A stretch of 49,851 nucleotides of DNA from contig JAADHN010000153.1 of assembly GCA_013151865.1 (NCBI GenBank), positions 3,568-53,418 on the forward strand. The letters are read 5' to 3'. The notes beneath the pieces were generated by a model. That model was not told the origin of the DNA, did not search any database, and saw only the letters and a program-made list of their open reading frames with translations. This stretch comes from Kiritimatiellota bacterium. Its GTDB lineage: Bacteria > Verrucomicrobiota > Lentisphaeria > Oligosphaerales > JAADHN01. Of the stretch, positions 25,938 through 35,000 are shown in pieces. The number at the start of each line of letters is the position of its first letter. Position 1 is the stretch's first letter. The translations under genes and the position numbers were made by a program.

Positions 25938-26336
25938 ATGGACATCATCACCAGTGGCCGAAACCTGGATGTCACCCCGGAACTCCGGCTCCACATCGAG
26001 AACAGGCTGCGGAAACTCGCCGATGAATACCCCAAACTCACGACGGTCCGCATTGTCCTGGCCATCGAGCGCAGTTGGCATGTGGCCGAAGCGCACCTGA
26101 ACGGCAAGCACCTCACGCTCAAAGCTCGGGCACGGACCCCCGATATGTATACCTCGATCGACACGATTGCCGACAAACTCGAGATCCAACTGCGGCGCCA
26201 TGTGGAGCGTCTGCGGGAGCACCGGGCGAAGCGCGCGGCGTCGCCCGGAGCCGACGTGGAGCAAACCGGCCGGACAGAAGATGAATTCGAAGAAGAGGAG
26301 ATCTCGGAGGAATTCCTGGATGTCGCCGAGACATGA
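25938..26336 (+). CDS. hpf: Ribosome hibernation-promoting factor (short form)
   Basis: A 132-residue protein of the HPF/RaiA family that binds the ribosomal decoding centre in stationary phase. MDIITSGRNLDVTPELRLHIENRLRKL is the beta-alpha start, and AEAHLNGKHLTLKARARTPDMYTSIDTIADKLE the second half with the basic surface. The C-terminus is an acidic tail (EFEEEEISEEFLD) and lacks the dimerisation domain of long HPF. AGGAGG lies six bases before the ATG. lptB-(rpoN)-hpf is a known enterobacterial order; here rpoN is absent. Confidence 0.92.
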   Translation: MDIITSGRNLDVTPELRLHIENRLRKLADEYPKLTTVRIVLAIERSWHVAEAHLNGKHLTLKARARTPDMYTSIDTIADKLEIQLRRHVERLREHRAKRAASPGADVEQTGRTEDEFEEEEISEEFLDVAET

Positions 26337-26361
26337 TGCGATCTCCGGGGATTGAGGCCCC

Positions 26362-27489
26362 ATGAGACATGGTCCCCTTCAACCAGTGCGCCGGGTGCTG
26401 GAACGCATGGACCCGGTCTTGTCCGCCGTCACGGTCGTTCTGCTCGCCGCCGGGTGCCTTTTCATTTACGGGGCCGGCCGACAGACCGGGGGGTATTTCA
26501 CGCACTATTGGCTGCGCCAGTTACTGGCCGCGGCCCTGGGCGCGGGCTGTTTTCTGGCGGCGGCAGCATCCGATTACCGGCGCCTCGGGAAGTGGGCATG
26601 GGTCTTCTACGGCGGGGCTGTGGTACTCCTCATTGTCGTGCTGCTGGTTGGCCGGCGGATCAACCAGGCCCGGAGCTGGCTGCCCTTGTTCGGGTTTACG
26701 TTGCAGCCCTCCGAGATTGCCAAACCGGCAACCGTCTTTTTGACCGCCTATGTACTTTCGAGACCGGCCTATGTGCTCAACGCCTGGACGAAAGCAGCCT
26801 TTGTTTTCTGCATTGTTGTGGTGCCGGTGGTTCTAGTCTGCCGCCAGCCGGACTGGGGCACCGCCCTGGTCTTCCTGCCCCCGATTTTGGCCATGGTCTT
26901 TCTTGCCGGTATACGCCGGCGGTGGGTCCTCCTCGCGTGCCTCGGAGTCGTCTTGGCGGCGCCGGTGCTGTTCGCGGTCATGTCTCGACACCAGAAAGAG
27001 CGCATCCGCACGTTTCTGCATCCTTCCGAAAACATTGCGTCGTCGGGTTGGAACGCTCACCAATCGCTGCTCGCAGTGGGCAGCGGCGGGTTTCGGGGCA
27101 AAGGCTTCATGCAAGGGACCCAGTATGTTCTCGGGTTCCTCCCCAGGAAAGTGGCGCCCACCGATTTCATCTTTTCGGTGATTGCCGAGGAGACGGGCTT
27201 CGTCGGCGCCGTCGCCCTGATCGGGGCCTATGCGGTTTTGCTGCTCTGCTGTCTGCGCGGCGCAGTTGTGGCGGGGGACGACTTGGGCGCGTACACGGCC
27301 GTCGGGATCGCCACACTGCTGTTCACACATGTTTATATCAATATCGGGATGACCATCGGAGCGGCCCCAATTATCGGCATCCCCCTGCCCTTGGTCAGTT
27401 ACGGCGGTTCCTTCATGCTGACATGCATGTTGGCACTGGGACTTGTGCAGAGCGTGTATGTGCATCGCCCACAACCGCGACGCTCATAG
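26362..27489 (+). CDS. rodA: RodA peptidoglycan glycosyltransferase (SEDS family)
   Basis: A 375-residue polytopic protein of the rod-shape SEDS family that polymerises lipid II during elongation. Conserved segments are GFTLQPSEIAKPA, QPDWGTALVF, the periplasmic PTDFIFSVIAEETGF and GIPLPLVSYGGS. The Asp in QPDWG corresponds to a residue important for polymerase activity in characterised RodA. About ten membrane helices. It starts 25 bases after hpf. No mreBCD or mrdA neighbour is in the window. Confidence 0.93.
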   Translation: MRHGPLQPVRRVLERMDPVLSAVTVVLLAAGCLFIYGAGRQTGGYFTHYWLRQLLAAALGAGCFLAAAASDYRRLGKWAWVFYGGAVVLLIVVLLVGRRINQARSWLPLFGFTLQPSEIAKPATVFLTAYVLSRPAYVLNAWTKAAFVFCIVVVPVVLVCRQPDWGTALVFLPPILAMVFLAGIRRRWVLLACLGVVLAAPVLFAVMSRHQKERIRTFLHPSENIASSGWNAHQSLLAVGSGGFRGKGFMQGTQYVLGFLPRKVAPTDFIFSVIAEETGFVGAVALIGAYAVLLLCCLRGAVVAGDDLGAYTAVGIATLLFTHVYINIGMTIGAAPIIGIPLPLVSYGGSFMLTCMLALGLVQSVYVHRPQPRRS

Positions 27490-27643
27490 CCTGCCGGGGG
27501 AAGCGACCTCGCGAGTCTCGTCGAGCGGCAAGACCCGGGGCCGCTCCACCTCGAACTTGTCATGCCGCGGCCTGATCGGCGACCATGGAAAGCCCCCCGG
27601 GGCGCAGCCTGACCGCCGCGGCCCTTCAGGAGGACGTGTACCT

Positions 27644-28945
27644 GTGCATTCGGAAACGCTCCATGACGTTTCGGCAAAGCCGGAAAAGGTCGAACGCGCT
27701 TTTCTGGTAGGAATCCGCGGCCCCCAGACGCCGGACGAGGAAGCACGCGAATTGCTCGTGGAATTGGGGGAACTTACCGCCACGCTCGGAATATCCGTCG
27801 CGGGTCGACTGTCCGTCCGACTCGATCACCCCGTAAGTCGTCTCCTGGTAGGGTCGGGCAAGGCTGAGGAAATCGTGAACGCAGCCCGTTCCTGCACGGC
27901 CGATGTCATTGTTTTCGACGAGGCCCTTACGCCATCCCAACAGCGCAACTGGGAGAAACTGGCGGAAATGGCCGTCATCGACCGCCAGGAAGTGATCTTG
28001 GACATCTTTGCCTCCCGAGCCCAAACCCGCGAGGCGGTGCTGCAAGTCCAATTGGCCCAGGCGCGTTACGAGCTGCCGCGCCTGAAACGCCGCTGGTCCC
28101 ACCTCTCGCGCCAGCGCGGCATGCGGGGCGGAATGGGACTCCGCGGGGAAGGCGAGCAGCAGATCGAAGTTGACGCACGGATGGTGCGAAACCGCATCGG
28201 ACGCCTGCAAAAGCAATTGGCGCAAGTCCGAAAACAGCGACGGGTCCAACGGAGTCGGCGTCTGCGCAAACCCGTCCCGCTCGCCGCCATCGTGGGGTAC
28301 ACCAACGCCGGCAAATCTTCACTCTTGAACGCCTTGACCCACGCCGACGTCCTGGTCGAGGACAGACTCTTCGCCACCCTGGACCCGACCGTCCGCCGGA
28401 TCGTTTTGCCGAACCATCGCGAACTGTTGCTTTCCGATACGGTCGGGTTCATTCGCAAACTGCCCCACCAACTCGTCGAAGCCTTCAAAGCCACCCTCGA
28501 AGAGACAGTCCTGGCCGACGTGATCATCGAGGTGCTCGATGTCAGCGCGGGTCAAGTGGAGGAACACCATAAGACCACGCAGGCGGTGCTGCGTGAAATC
28601 GGCGTCCATGACAAGTCCGCCCTGCTGGTGTTTAATAAAATCGACACGATCCAAAACACTTACACGCTCCCTCGCCTCCGACGGCGTTACCCCGGATGTG
28701 TGTTCGTTTCCGCCAAAACCGGCGCCGGACTCAACGTACTCCTCGAACGACTTGCCGAGGTAGCCCTGCCCGGACTCGAATCCGTGGACTTACTCGTACC
28801 GCATCGCAAGTACGAACTGATCGCACTCATCCACCGAACCAGCAGTGTGCTGGGCGAGAAGCACACATCCGAAGGCGTCCGCATCCGGGCCGAAATCCCT
28901 GCAGGCATTCGAGCCAGCATTGAGAATTTTATCGTATCTCCTTGA
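27644..28945 (+). CDS. hflX: Ribosome-associated GTPase HflX
   Basis: A 433-residue GTPase that rescues or splits stalled ribosomes. The N-terminal HflX domain includes DHPVSRLLVGSGKAEEI and VIVFDEALTPSQQRNWE, then DRQEVILDIFASRAQTREA and the QLAQARYELPRL linker. The G domain has GYTNAGKSSL (from residue 218), DPTVRR, DTVGFI and NKIDTI. The start is GTG 27644, preceded by AGGAGG ten bases upstream; the frame is open further upstream but overlaps rodA and is not family-like. Confidence 0.93.
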   Translation: MHSETLHDVSAKPEKVERAFLVGIRGPQTPDEEARELLVELGELTATLGISVAGRLSVRLDHPVSRLLVGSGKAEEIVNAARSCTADVIVFDEALTPSQQRNWEKLAEMAVIDRQEVILDIFASRAQTREAVLQVQLAQARYELPRLKRRWSHLSRQRGMRGGMGLRGEGEQQIEVDARMVRNRIGRLQKQLAQVRKQRRVQRSRRLRKPVPLAAIVGYTNAGKSSLLNALTHADVLVEDRLFATLDPTVRRIVLPNHRELLLSDTVGFIRKLPHQLVEAFKATLEETVLADVIIEVLDVSAGQVEEHHKTTQAVLREIGVHDKSALLVFNKIDTIQNTYTLPRLRRRYPGCVFVSAKTGAGLNVLLERLAEVALPGLESVDLLVPHRKYELIALIHRTSSVLGEKHTSEGVRIRAEIPAGIRASIENFIVSP

Positions 28946-29298
28946 AAAATCGCTTGACTCGATGCAACCGAGGCTGTACAGTACCCCAATTGACGAAAGA
29001 ACTGCCGCGATCCATTCAGCGTCGGCGGTCGCTGTCCCCGGGGCTCCGCGGGACGCCCGTCCACGATTCCATGTGACACCCGACCGCTTCGGTCTCCGAG
29101 CGTTCCCTTCAAGTGCTGCGTCCGGTTTCCGGCGCTGTTTCCCTTTCCGCCAATACGGGGATGCTTCTACCGTTCTGACTTCGGTCCAGCGGCATACGCT
29201 GCACCGCACGAGGCCGTTCTCGGTCCACAGTCGGGCAATCCCGGATCCATTGCAGCCATGCGTGGGAAACCGGGGAACACCATGGGTGCCGGGGAAGC
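28946..29298 (+). other. 353-base gap between hflX and coaE, probable long leader
   Basis: No coding frame is supported. The gap begins with a strong sigma-70-like promoter at 28954-28982. If it is used, the coaE-rho transcript would have a leader of about 310 bases. I could not match the leader to any known riboswitch or RNA family. Confidence 0.5.
28954..28982 (+). promoter_or_regulatory. Sigma-70-like promoter upstream of coaE and rho
   Basis: TTGACT (28954-28959) and TACAGT (28977-28982) are separated by exactly 17 bases, the best promoter match I found in the window. Transcription would start near 28989 and run into coaE and rho. Confidence 0.55.
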
Positions 29299-29961
29299 AT
29301 GGAACGAGTCGTTGCCGAATCGGAAACATCCGGACCGCCCCCGACCCACGTTCCACGGGGCCTGGTGGGTATCACGGGCGGCCTCGGCGTCGGCAAGACC
29401 ACTGTGCTGCAAATCTTGCGGGAAAAGGGGGCGGAGGTCTTGGACGCCGATGATGTGGTCCACCGCCTGTATGCGCCGGGAGAAGCCGCTTACCGCGCTA
29501 TTCGACGGCGATGGGGAGCCGACGTGCTCCAAGCCGATGGCACGATCGATCGAACGCGTGTGGCCGATCTGGTATTCGGGACCCCGACCGAACGTCGGTG
29601 GTTGAACGGCTTGGTGCATCCTCTGGTCCGAAAGCGCATCCGAATCGCGGCCTGCCGGACACCCGGCTTGCTCTTTTGTGCAATCCCGCTGTTGTTCGAA
29701 GTCCGCTGGGAACGGGACATGTGGCGAACTGTGGCCGTCTGGTGTCCCGAGGCCGTTCAGATGAAACGACTCGAGCAGCGGGGATGGTCCGGTGCGGAGA
29801 TCCGACGTCGGCTCGCAACCCAGCTCCCGATGAACGAGAAATTGCACAGAGCGGACTACGGCCTCATCAATTTTGGCAGCCTGGAGCTGCTGCGTCGGCA
29901 GTGCGAAATCTTGCGGAAGAAACTGGAACACGTCTTGACTGTGGAGGATGCCCGCGTATGA
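29299..29961 (+). CDS. coaE: Dephospho-CoA kinase
   Basis: A 220-residue P-loop kinase for the last step of coenzyme A synthesis. [12 protein letters not shown] is Walker [13 protein letters not shown] the acceptor-substrate Asp motif, and [11 protein letters not shown] the conserved CoA-site segment. An N-terminal extension of about 20 residues precedes the fold, so a later start is conceivable, but the ATG at 29299 is the best candidate. Its stop lies within ATGA at 29958-29961, in frame with rho, hinting at coupling. Confidence 0.92.
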   Translation: MERVVAESETSGPPPTHVPRGLVGITGGLGVGKTTVLQILREKGAEVLDADDVVHRLYAPGEAAYRAIRRRWGADVLQADGTIDRTRVADLVFGTPTERRWLNGLVHPLVRKRIRIAACRTPGLLFCAIPLLFEVRWERDMWRTVAVWCPEAVQMKRLEQRGWSGAEIRRRLATQLPMNEKLHRADYGLINFGSLELLRRQCEILRKKLEHVLTVEDARV

Positions 29962-30074
29962 CTCGCGAATCCGGGAACTCCGGCGGAGAACAAGTATCGC
30001 ACGGCCCCCACCGGCGGAGTGCTGCTGGCGGCAGACCGGCCGGGCACGGCAAGCGAAGACAGGAAAGGTCTACA

Positions 30075-31478
30075 ATGGACGGAGAGAAGAACGCCCGGAA
30101 AAACGGCGGGGCCGCTGAAGTGACCGGGGGCCCTTGGAAGGATAACGGCAATGGCCGCCGGCCGCCGCGCGGCGGCCGACCGCACCGAAGCTATTCGGCC
30201 GCCGTCAAACGGGACCGACCCGCAGGCGGGCTCGATTTGGGGACGCTCCAGGCCATGAGTATGGCCGACCTGACCCGTCAAGCCCTGGAAATGGACATCG
30301 ACGGCGTCGGCAGTCTGAGCAAACATGAACTCATCTTTGAAATGCTCCGGGCCAACACCGAAAAGAGCGGCCTCATGTACGGCGGCGGCGTTTTGGAAAT
30401 CTTGCCGGACGGATTCGGCTTCCTCAGGAGCCCCGAATACAGTTACATGCCCTGCCCCGAAGATGTCTACGTGAGCCCGTCGCAGATCCGGCGCTTCTCC
30501 CTGCGCACCGGCGACACCGTCACGGGGCAAATCCGCCAGCCGCGTGAAAAAGAACGCTTTTTCGCCATGCTCAAGGTGGAATCGATCAACGACGATCCGC
30601 CTGAAGTGAAAAAAGAGCGAATCCCCTTCGAAAACCTGACCCCGCTCTTTCCCAATCAACGTCTCATCATGGAGCGCGAGACGGACGAAATCACGATGCG
30701 CGTCGTGGACTTGGTCAGCCCCGTCGGGCGCGGTCAGCGCGGCCTCATCGTCGCTGCGCCGCGAACCGGAAAGACCGTTATCCTTCAGAAAATGGCCAAC
30801 AGTATCACCAACAACAACGACGATATCCTCCTGATCGTGCTGCTCATCGACGAGCGCCCGGAAGAAGTCACCGACATGAAGCGCTCCGTCGACGGGGAAG
30901 TCATTCACTCCTGCTTCGACGAACCCCCCGAACGCCATGTGCAAGTGGCGGAGATGGCCATCGAACGGGCCAGGCGCCTTGTCGAGCACGGGCGGCACGT
31001 CGTCATCCTTCTGGACAGCATCACCCGCCTCGCCAGGGCCTACAACACCATCGAACCTCACAGCGGGCGCATCCTGAGCGGAGGCGTGGACGCCAACGCA
31101 CTTCACAAACCCAAACGCTTCTTTGGCTCGGCACGGAATATCGAGGAGGGCGGCAGCCTCACAATTATCGCTACGGCCCTTGTCGAAACCGGCAGCCGAA
31201 TGGACGAGGTCATCTTCGAAGAGTTCAAAGGTACCGGCAACATGGAACTCCATCTGGACCGACGACTGGTCGAAAAACGCACATTCCCCGCCATCAACAT
31301 CGAGAAAAGCGGAACCCGTCGCGAGGAACTGCTCCTCGATCCCGAAGAATTGGAACGGGTTTGGTCTCTGCGCCGCATTCTCAGCGGCGTCCCGCCGGTC
31401 GAAGCCATGGAGTTGTTGATCAATAAGCTGAAGAAAACCCAAAACAACATCGAGTTCCTGATGTCGCTCCAAGTCTGA
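30075..31478 (+). CDS. rho: Transcription termination factor Rho
   Basis: A 467-residue RNA-dependent ATPase and helicase. After a basic, Gly/Arg/Asn-rich disordered N-terminus (about 50 residues) come the Rho N-domain ([19 protein letters not shown]) and the cold-shock-like RNA site ([20 protein letters not shown]). Walker [10 protein letters not shown] is near residue 229, with [13 protein letters not shown], the Q-loop region [14 protein letters not shown] and a C-terminal [12 protein letters not shown]. The ATG at 30075 has AGGAAAGG six to seven bases upstream. An alternative ATG at 29958 overlapping the coaE stop would add 39 residues. E. coli Rho has 419 residues, so the extra length is N-terminal. 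Confidence 0.95.
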   Translation: MDGEKNARKNGGAAEVTGGPWKDNGNGRRPPRGGRPHRSYSAAVKRDRPAGGLDLGTLQAMSMADLTRQALEMDIDGVGSLSKHELIFEMLRANTEKSGLMYGGGVLEILPDGFGFLRSPEYSYMPCPEDVYVSPSQIRRFSLRTGDTVTGQIRQPREKERFFAMLKVESINDDPPEVKKERIPFENLTPLFPNQRLIMERETDEITMRVVDLVSPVGRGQRGLIVAAPRTGKTVILQKMANSITNNNDDILLIVLLIDERPEEVTDMKRSVDGEVIHSCFDEPPERHVQVAEMAIERARRLVEHGRHVVILLDSITRLARAYNTIEPHSGRILSGGVDANALHKPKRFFGSARNIEEGGSLTIIATALVETGSRMDEVIFEEFKGTGNMELHLDRRLVEKRTFPAINIEKSGTRREELLLDPEELERVWSLRRILSGVPPVEAMELLINKLKKTQNNIEFLMSLQV

Positions 31479-32088
31479 CCCCGCCCGCCGACGTTGACTT
31501 CGAATAAGCCGCGGGCGTGTCCCGGATGAATCTGCCGCACCGGCGGTGGACTCTCGGGGTCCGCGCTTCCTTGGTCCGGTCCCTTCGGCGCCGCCTCCCT
31601 GTCCCTCTCTCGCCCGTGGGACCGCCGAACAACGGCCGCAAGATCCTCCCGAACCGTTTTGTCCCGACGAAGATTGGCGGTGTACCCAAGAAGCCCTTTG
31701 GGGGCCACGAACGATTCGAAGAAGACCACCGTCGAATCCTTCCGCGATAGGCGTACGCAACTCCCGTCTTGATCGCGGAGAGAACGAGAAGGTCCCCTTG
31801 ACCGATGTGTCGAAAGACTTGTCAAGGTACTCGGTGTTGCGGTCGCGCCTCCTCCCCGTGACAGCCGTGTCGACAACGAACTCGAGAGTGACGCCGAAGG
31901 AACCTGGAGCAGGTGCAGTGTCCGGTCGGTTGCCGCTCGATGCGGCAACCGCGGGCGTCACACCCTCGGCGTTTCCGAATTGTGTCGGCAGCCAAGTCGG
32001 CGGTGGCTCCCAAGGGACGCGGCGAACCGGATAAGAACGGCCATATTACACTGCGTGGTTCTGGTATTTTTTTCCCGGGGAGCCCATT
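31479..32088. other. 610-base gene-poor gap between rho and the GH2 glycosidase
   Basis: Frames of up to about 160 codons exist on either strand, but none shows a recognisable family, a ribosome site or a consistent start. I therefore treat it as non-coding or decayed. A GGGGAG ribosome site at the right end belongs to the GH2 gene. The gap separates the housekeeping block from the carbohydrate block. Confidence 0.5.
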
Positions 32089-35000
32089 ATGAAACAAGCC
32101 CTGCTGCGTCCTCGCCTCCCTTTGTGTGTGGCGATCCTGTGTATCTCGGCCGCGGCCGAACCCGTCACCCCGACGCCTTCGGGGCAACGCGCGGTCATGC
32201 GCCTCGACGGCGCCTGGCAAACACGGGCGAATCAAGGCTGGAACTTCGACTTCCCACCGGGCGACGACGGCTGGCAGAACATCGAGGTTCCCTCCCGCGG
32301 CGGGCCGTTTCTCAAGACCTTCAGTGTCTATGACTCGGATATCCGGAAGCTGCTCGACAAGCAGGGCCGGCCCATCGCGGACAAAGCGTCCGCGTGGTAT
32401 CGCCGGAAATTCGAGTTGCCGCCGGGGCGCAGAGCAGGGAAACGCGCGGTATTGCAATTCGAAGGATTGGGCTTCAAGAGCGCGGTCTGGCTCAACGGCA
32501 AACTCATCGGTCGCTCACTGCAGGGGATGATCCGGCTGGATTACGACGTAACCGATGCGCTGCACGACGGCAAGAACGAACTTGTGGTCGGCCTCACCAA
32601 CCGCACGGGGCTGGTGGACGCGCGGAACAACGTGCTGCTTGCCCCGAGCCGCGGCGGTTTTGCGGGTATCTGGGGGCATGTCACCCTTGAGTTGGTCCCC
32701 GATGTCCACGTCGACGACGTGTATGTGAAGACCTTTGTGAAGGCCCGACGAATCGAGTTCGACATCACCGTGACGAACGCACGGCCACTGCCGGTGAATG
32801 TTGCTCCGAGCGTTCTGATTACTGGCAAGAACGGCGTCCCCGAGCGCTTGGTCGAAGCTCCGGTCGTAACGATTCCTGCCGGGGCCGCGAGAGTCGTGCG
32901 TGTCCGCGACGACTGGGTCGCACCGATCCTGTGGTCGCCCGGAACACCCGCCCTGTACTTCGCTTATGCCCGGATTCGGGAAAAGGGCGCGGTCGTCGAC
33001 GAAAAACGCGTGCGCTTCGGGTTCCGTGAGTTCGAGATCCGAGACAAGCGTTTCTACCTGAACGGACGACGGATCACGCTGTTGCGGGACTCGCTGTTGA
33101 CCCCCCCGGGAACCGACTACGCCAATGTGGCGATCGGCGATCCGCGATCCGGCGGCTTCCGGCTCACGGCCCGGCGCCCATGCAACACAGTCCGTATGCA
33201 TATCGGCTTCATCAACCGAAACGTCATGGACTGGGCCGACGAGCTGGGCGTCATGATCATTCCGGAGTTTTCCCCGCCTGCAGTCGCATCGTACCCGCCG
33301 GAAAAGAAAAGGCTTTGGCTGCCCGCATACATCGAGTATGTCAAAGGCATCGTGCGGCAGTACCGCAACCGGCCGTCCGTGGTAATCTGGAACATGACCA
33401 ACGAGACCTACTGGGACAGGATGCCCGACCACCCGGAATACAAAGCAGTCGCACGGGAACTCATCGGCGCCGTGCGTGAACTGGACGCCATCCGACCGCT
33501 TGACGGCGACGGGGAAAACGGTTGGGACGGCCTGCTGTCCATCGTCAATGTGCATTACCCCGAAAGCCAAGCCGGCCCACTACGCGACGAGTTTCCCCAC
33601 TCCGGCCTGGTGGTTCCCAACAACTTCTCGTGGTTGAAAGACAAGGGCGAGAACACCGGATGGCGCACGCGGTTTGTTTGGGACAGGCCACTCATCGTCG
33701 GCGAATACTGGAGCCTGGGCGGTTCGCCGACCAAATGGTGCGCCTTCGCCGGAGAAGCCGCATACGACTGGGAGAAGTGGAGTCGGCAAGACATCAAGTT
33801 CGGCGATGGATATCCCGGGAACCCCTTTGCCGAGGCGGTGATGATCCTGACCGATATCTACCGGCGTCGCGGAGTGGCGGGACTGAATCCGTGGTACGGC
33901 AATCGTGCGCTGGTCATGCCGCAAGTGGCCGTGCGTCGAGTCGATTTCCACCCGAACTTCTTCGGGGGCGAGACAGCTGCGCGCCGCGTGGTCTTGTTTA
34001 ACGAAGGCGAACACGAATACACGTACAGAACGTTCCTTCAGTGCACCCTGAGCACGGCTGCAAGGGGGACACTGTGGCGAGAGCGAATCCCCGTCGTCTT
34101 GAAACCCGGGGAAGTCCATGAGATGGACATTCCCATCCAGTTTCCGCAGGTTTCGGCGCAGGTCGCGGCAACACTGAAAGTGCGCCTGATGTTCTGGGCG
34201 GCCGGCGGCACCCACGAAAAGAGCCGGTTCGAGGAAACGGTTTTCATCCTGCCGCGCCCGTCGCTGGCGGATGTGGACGCCGGTTCGATCATGCTGGTGG
34301 ATGCTTCCGGCGAAACGGCCGCAGCCTTGACCGAACTCGGCCTCAATCTGCAACGTGCAGCCTCCGTGACGTCGGCAGGTTTAAAGAACAAACGCGTCGT
34401 CATCGTCGGGGAAAAGACCGAGTTGTCCCGATTCAAAAACGTCCTCGTCCGCTTTGCCCGTGAAGGCGGACGGGTAATTGTGTTGCGGCAGGACAAATGG
34501 TATTCCCTCGGCTCGGAATTCCCCGAAATCGATGAGAAACACATTTGCAGTCGGACCTGGAAACGCACGTACGACCACCCTATTCTCACCGGCATCGACG
34601 ACCGACAGCTCTCGTGGTGGAGGCCCGACCACTTGGTTGCGGCACGCGCTCTGGTGAAACCCGCCAACGGCCGTACCCGGGTCCTTTTGGACGCGGGAGG
34701 CGTGTACGGGTTGGAGTGGATGCCGCTTGGAGAAACGCCGTGCGGCAAGGGAACGGTCCTTCAAAGCCAGCTGTTCCTTTGTGACCGCGTGGGTGTCGAA
34801 CCTGCCGCGGGATTGTTTCTGTCCAGACTCGTCCGCTATGCCGTCGACTACGTGCCGCCGCCCACTGCTCCGCTGCACGTGTTGGCCGGCGCCAACCGCG
34901 ACGCCGTCGGCCTGCTTCGCACGTGCAACATCGAAATCATCCCGGGACTCAGCGGCCCCTCGGGGCCGTTGTTCGTCGACGCGTCCGCCGATCTGTCCGA

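Noticed and set aside
31103-31948. A 281-codon minus-strand frame running from the rho end into the gap
   Set aside because: Half is antisense to rho, and the part in the gap has no start, family or consistent frame.
29856-31961. A 701-codon open frame on the minus strand opposite rho
   Set aside because: It is the antisense shadow of rho, common in GC-rich DNA, and has no family resemblance or ribosome site.
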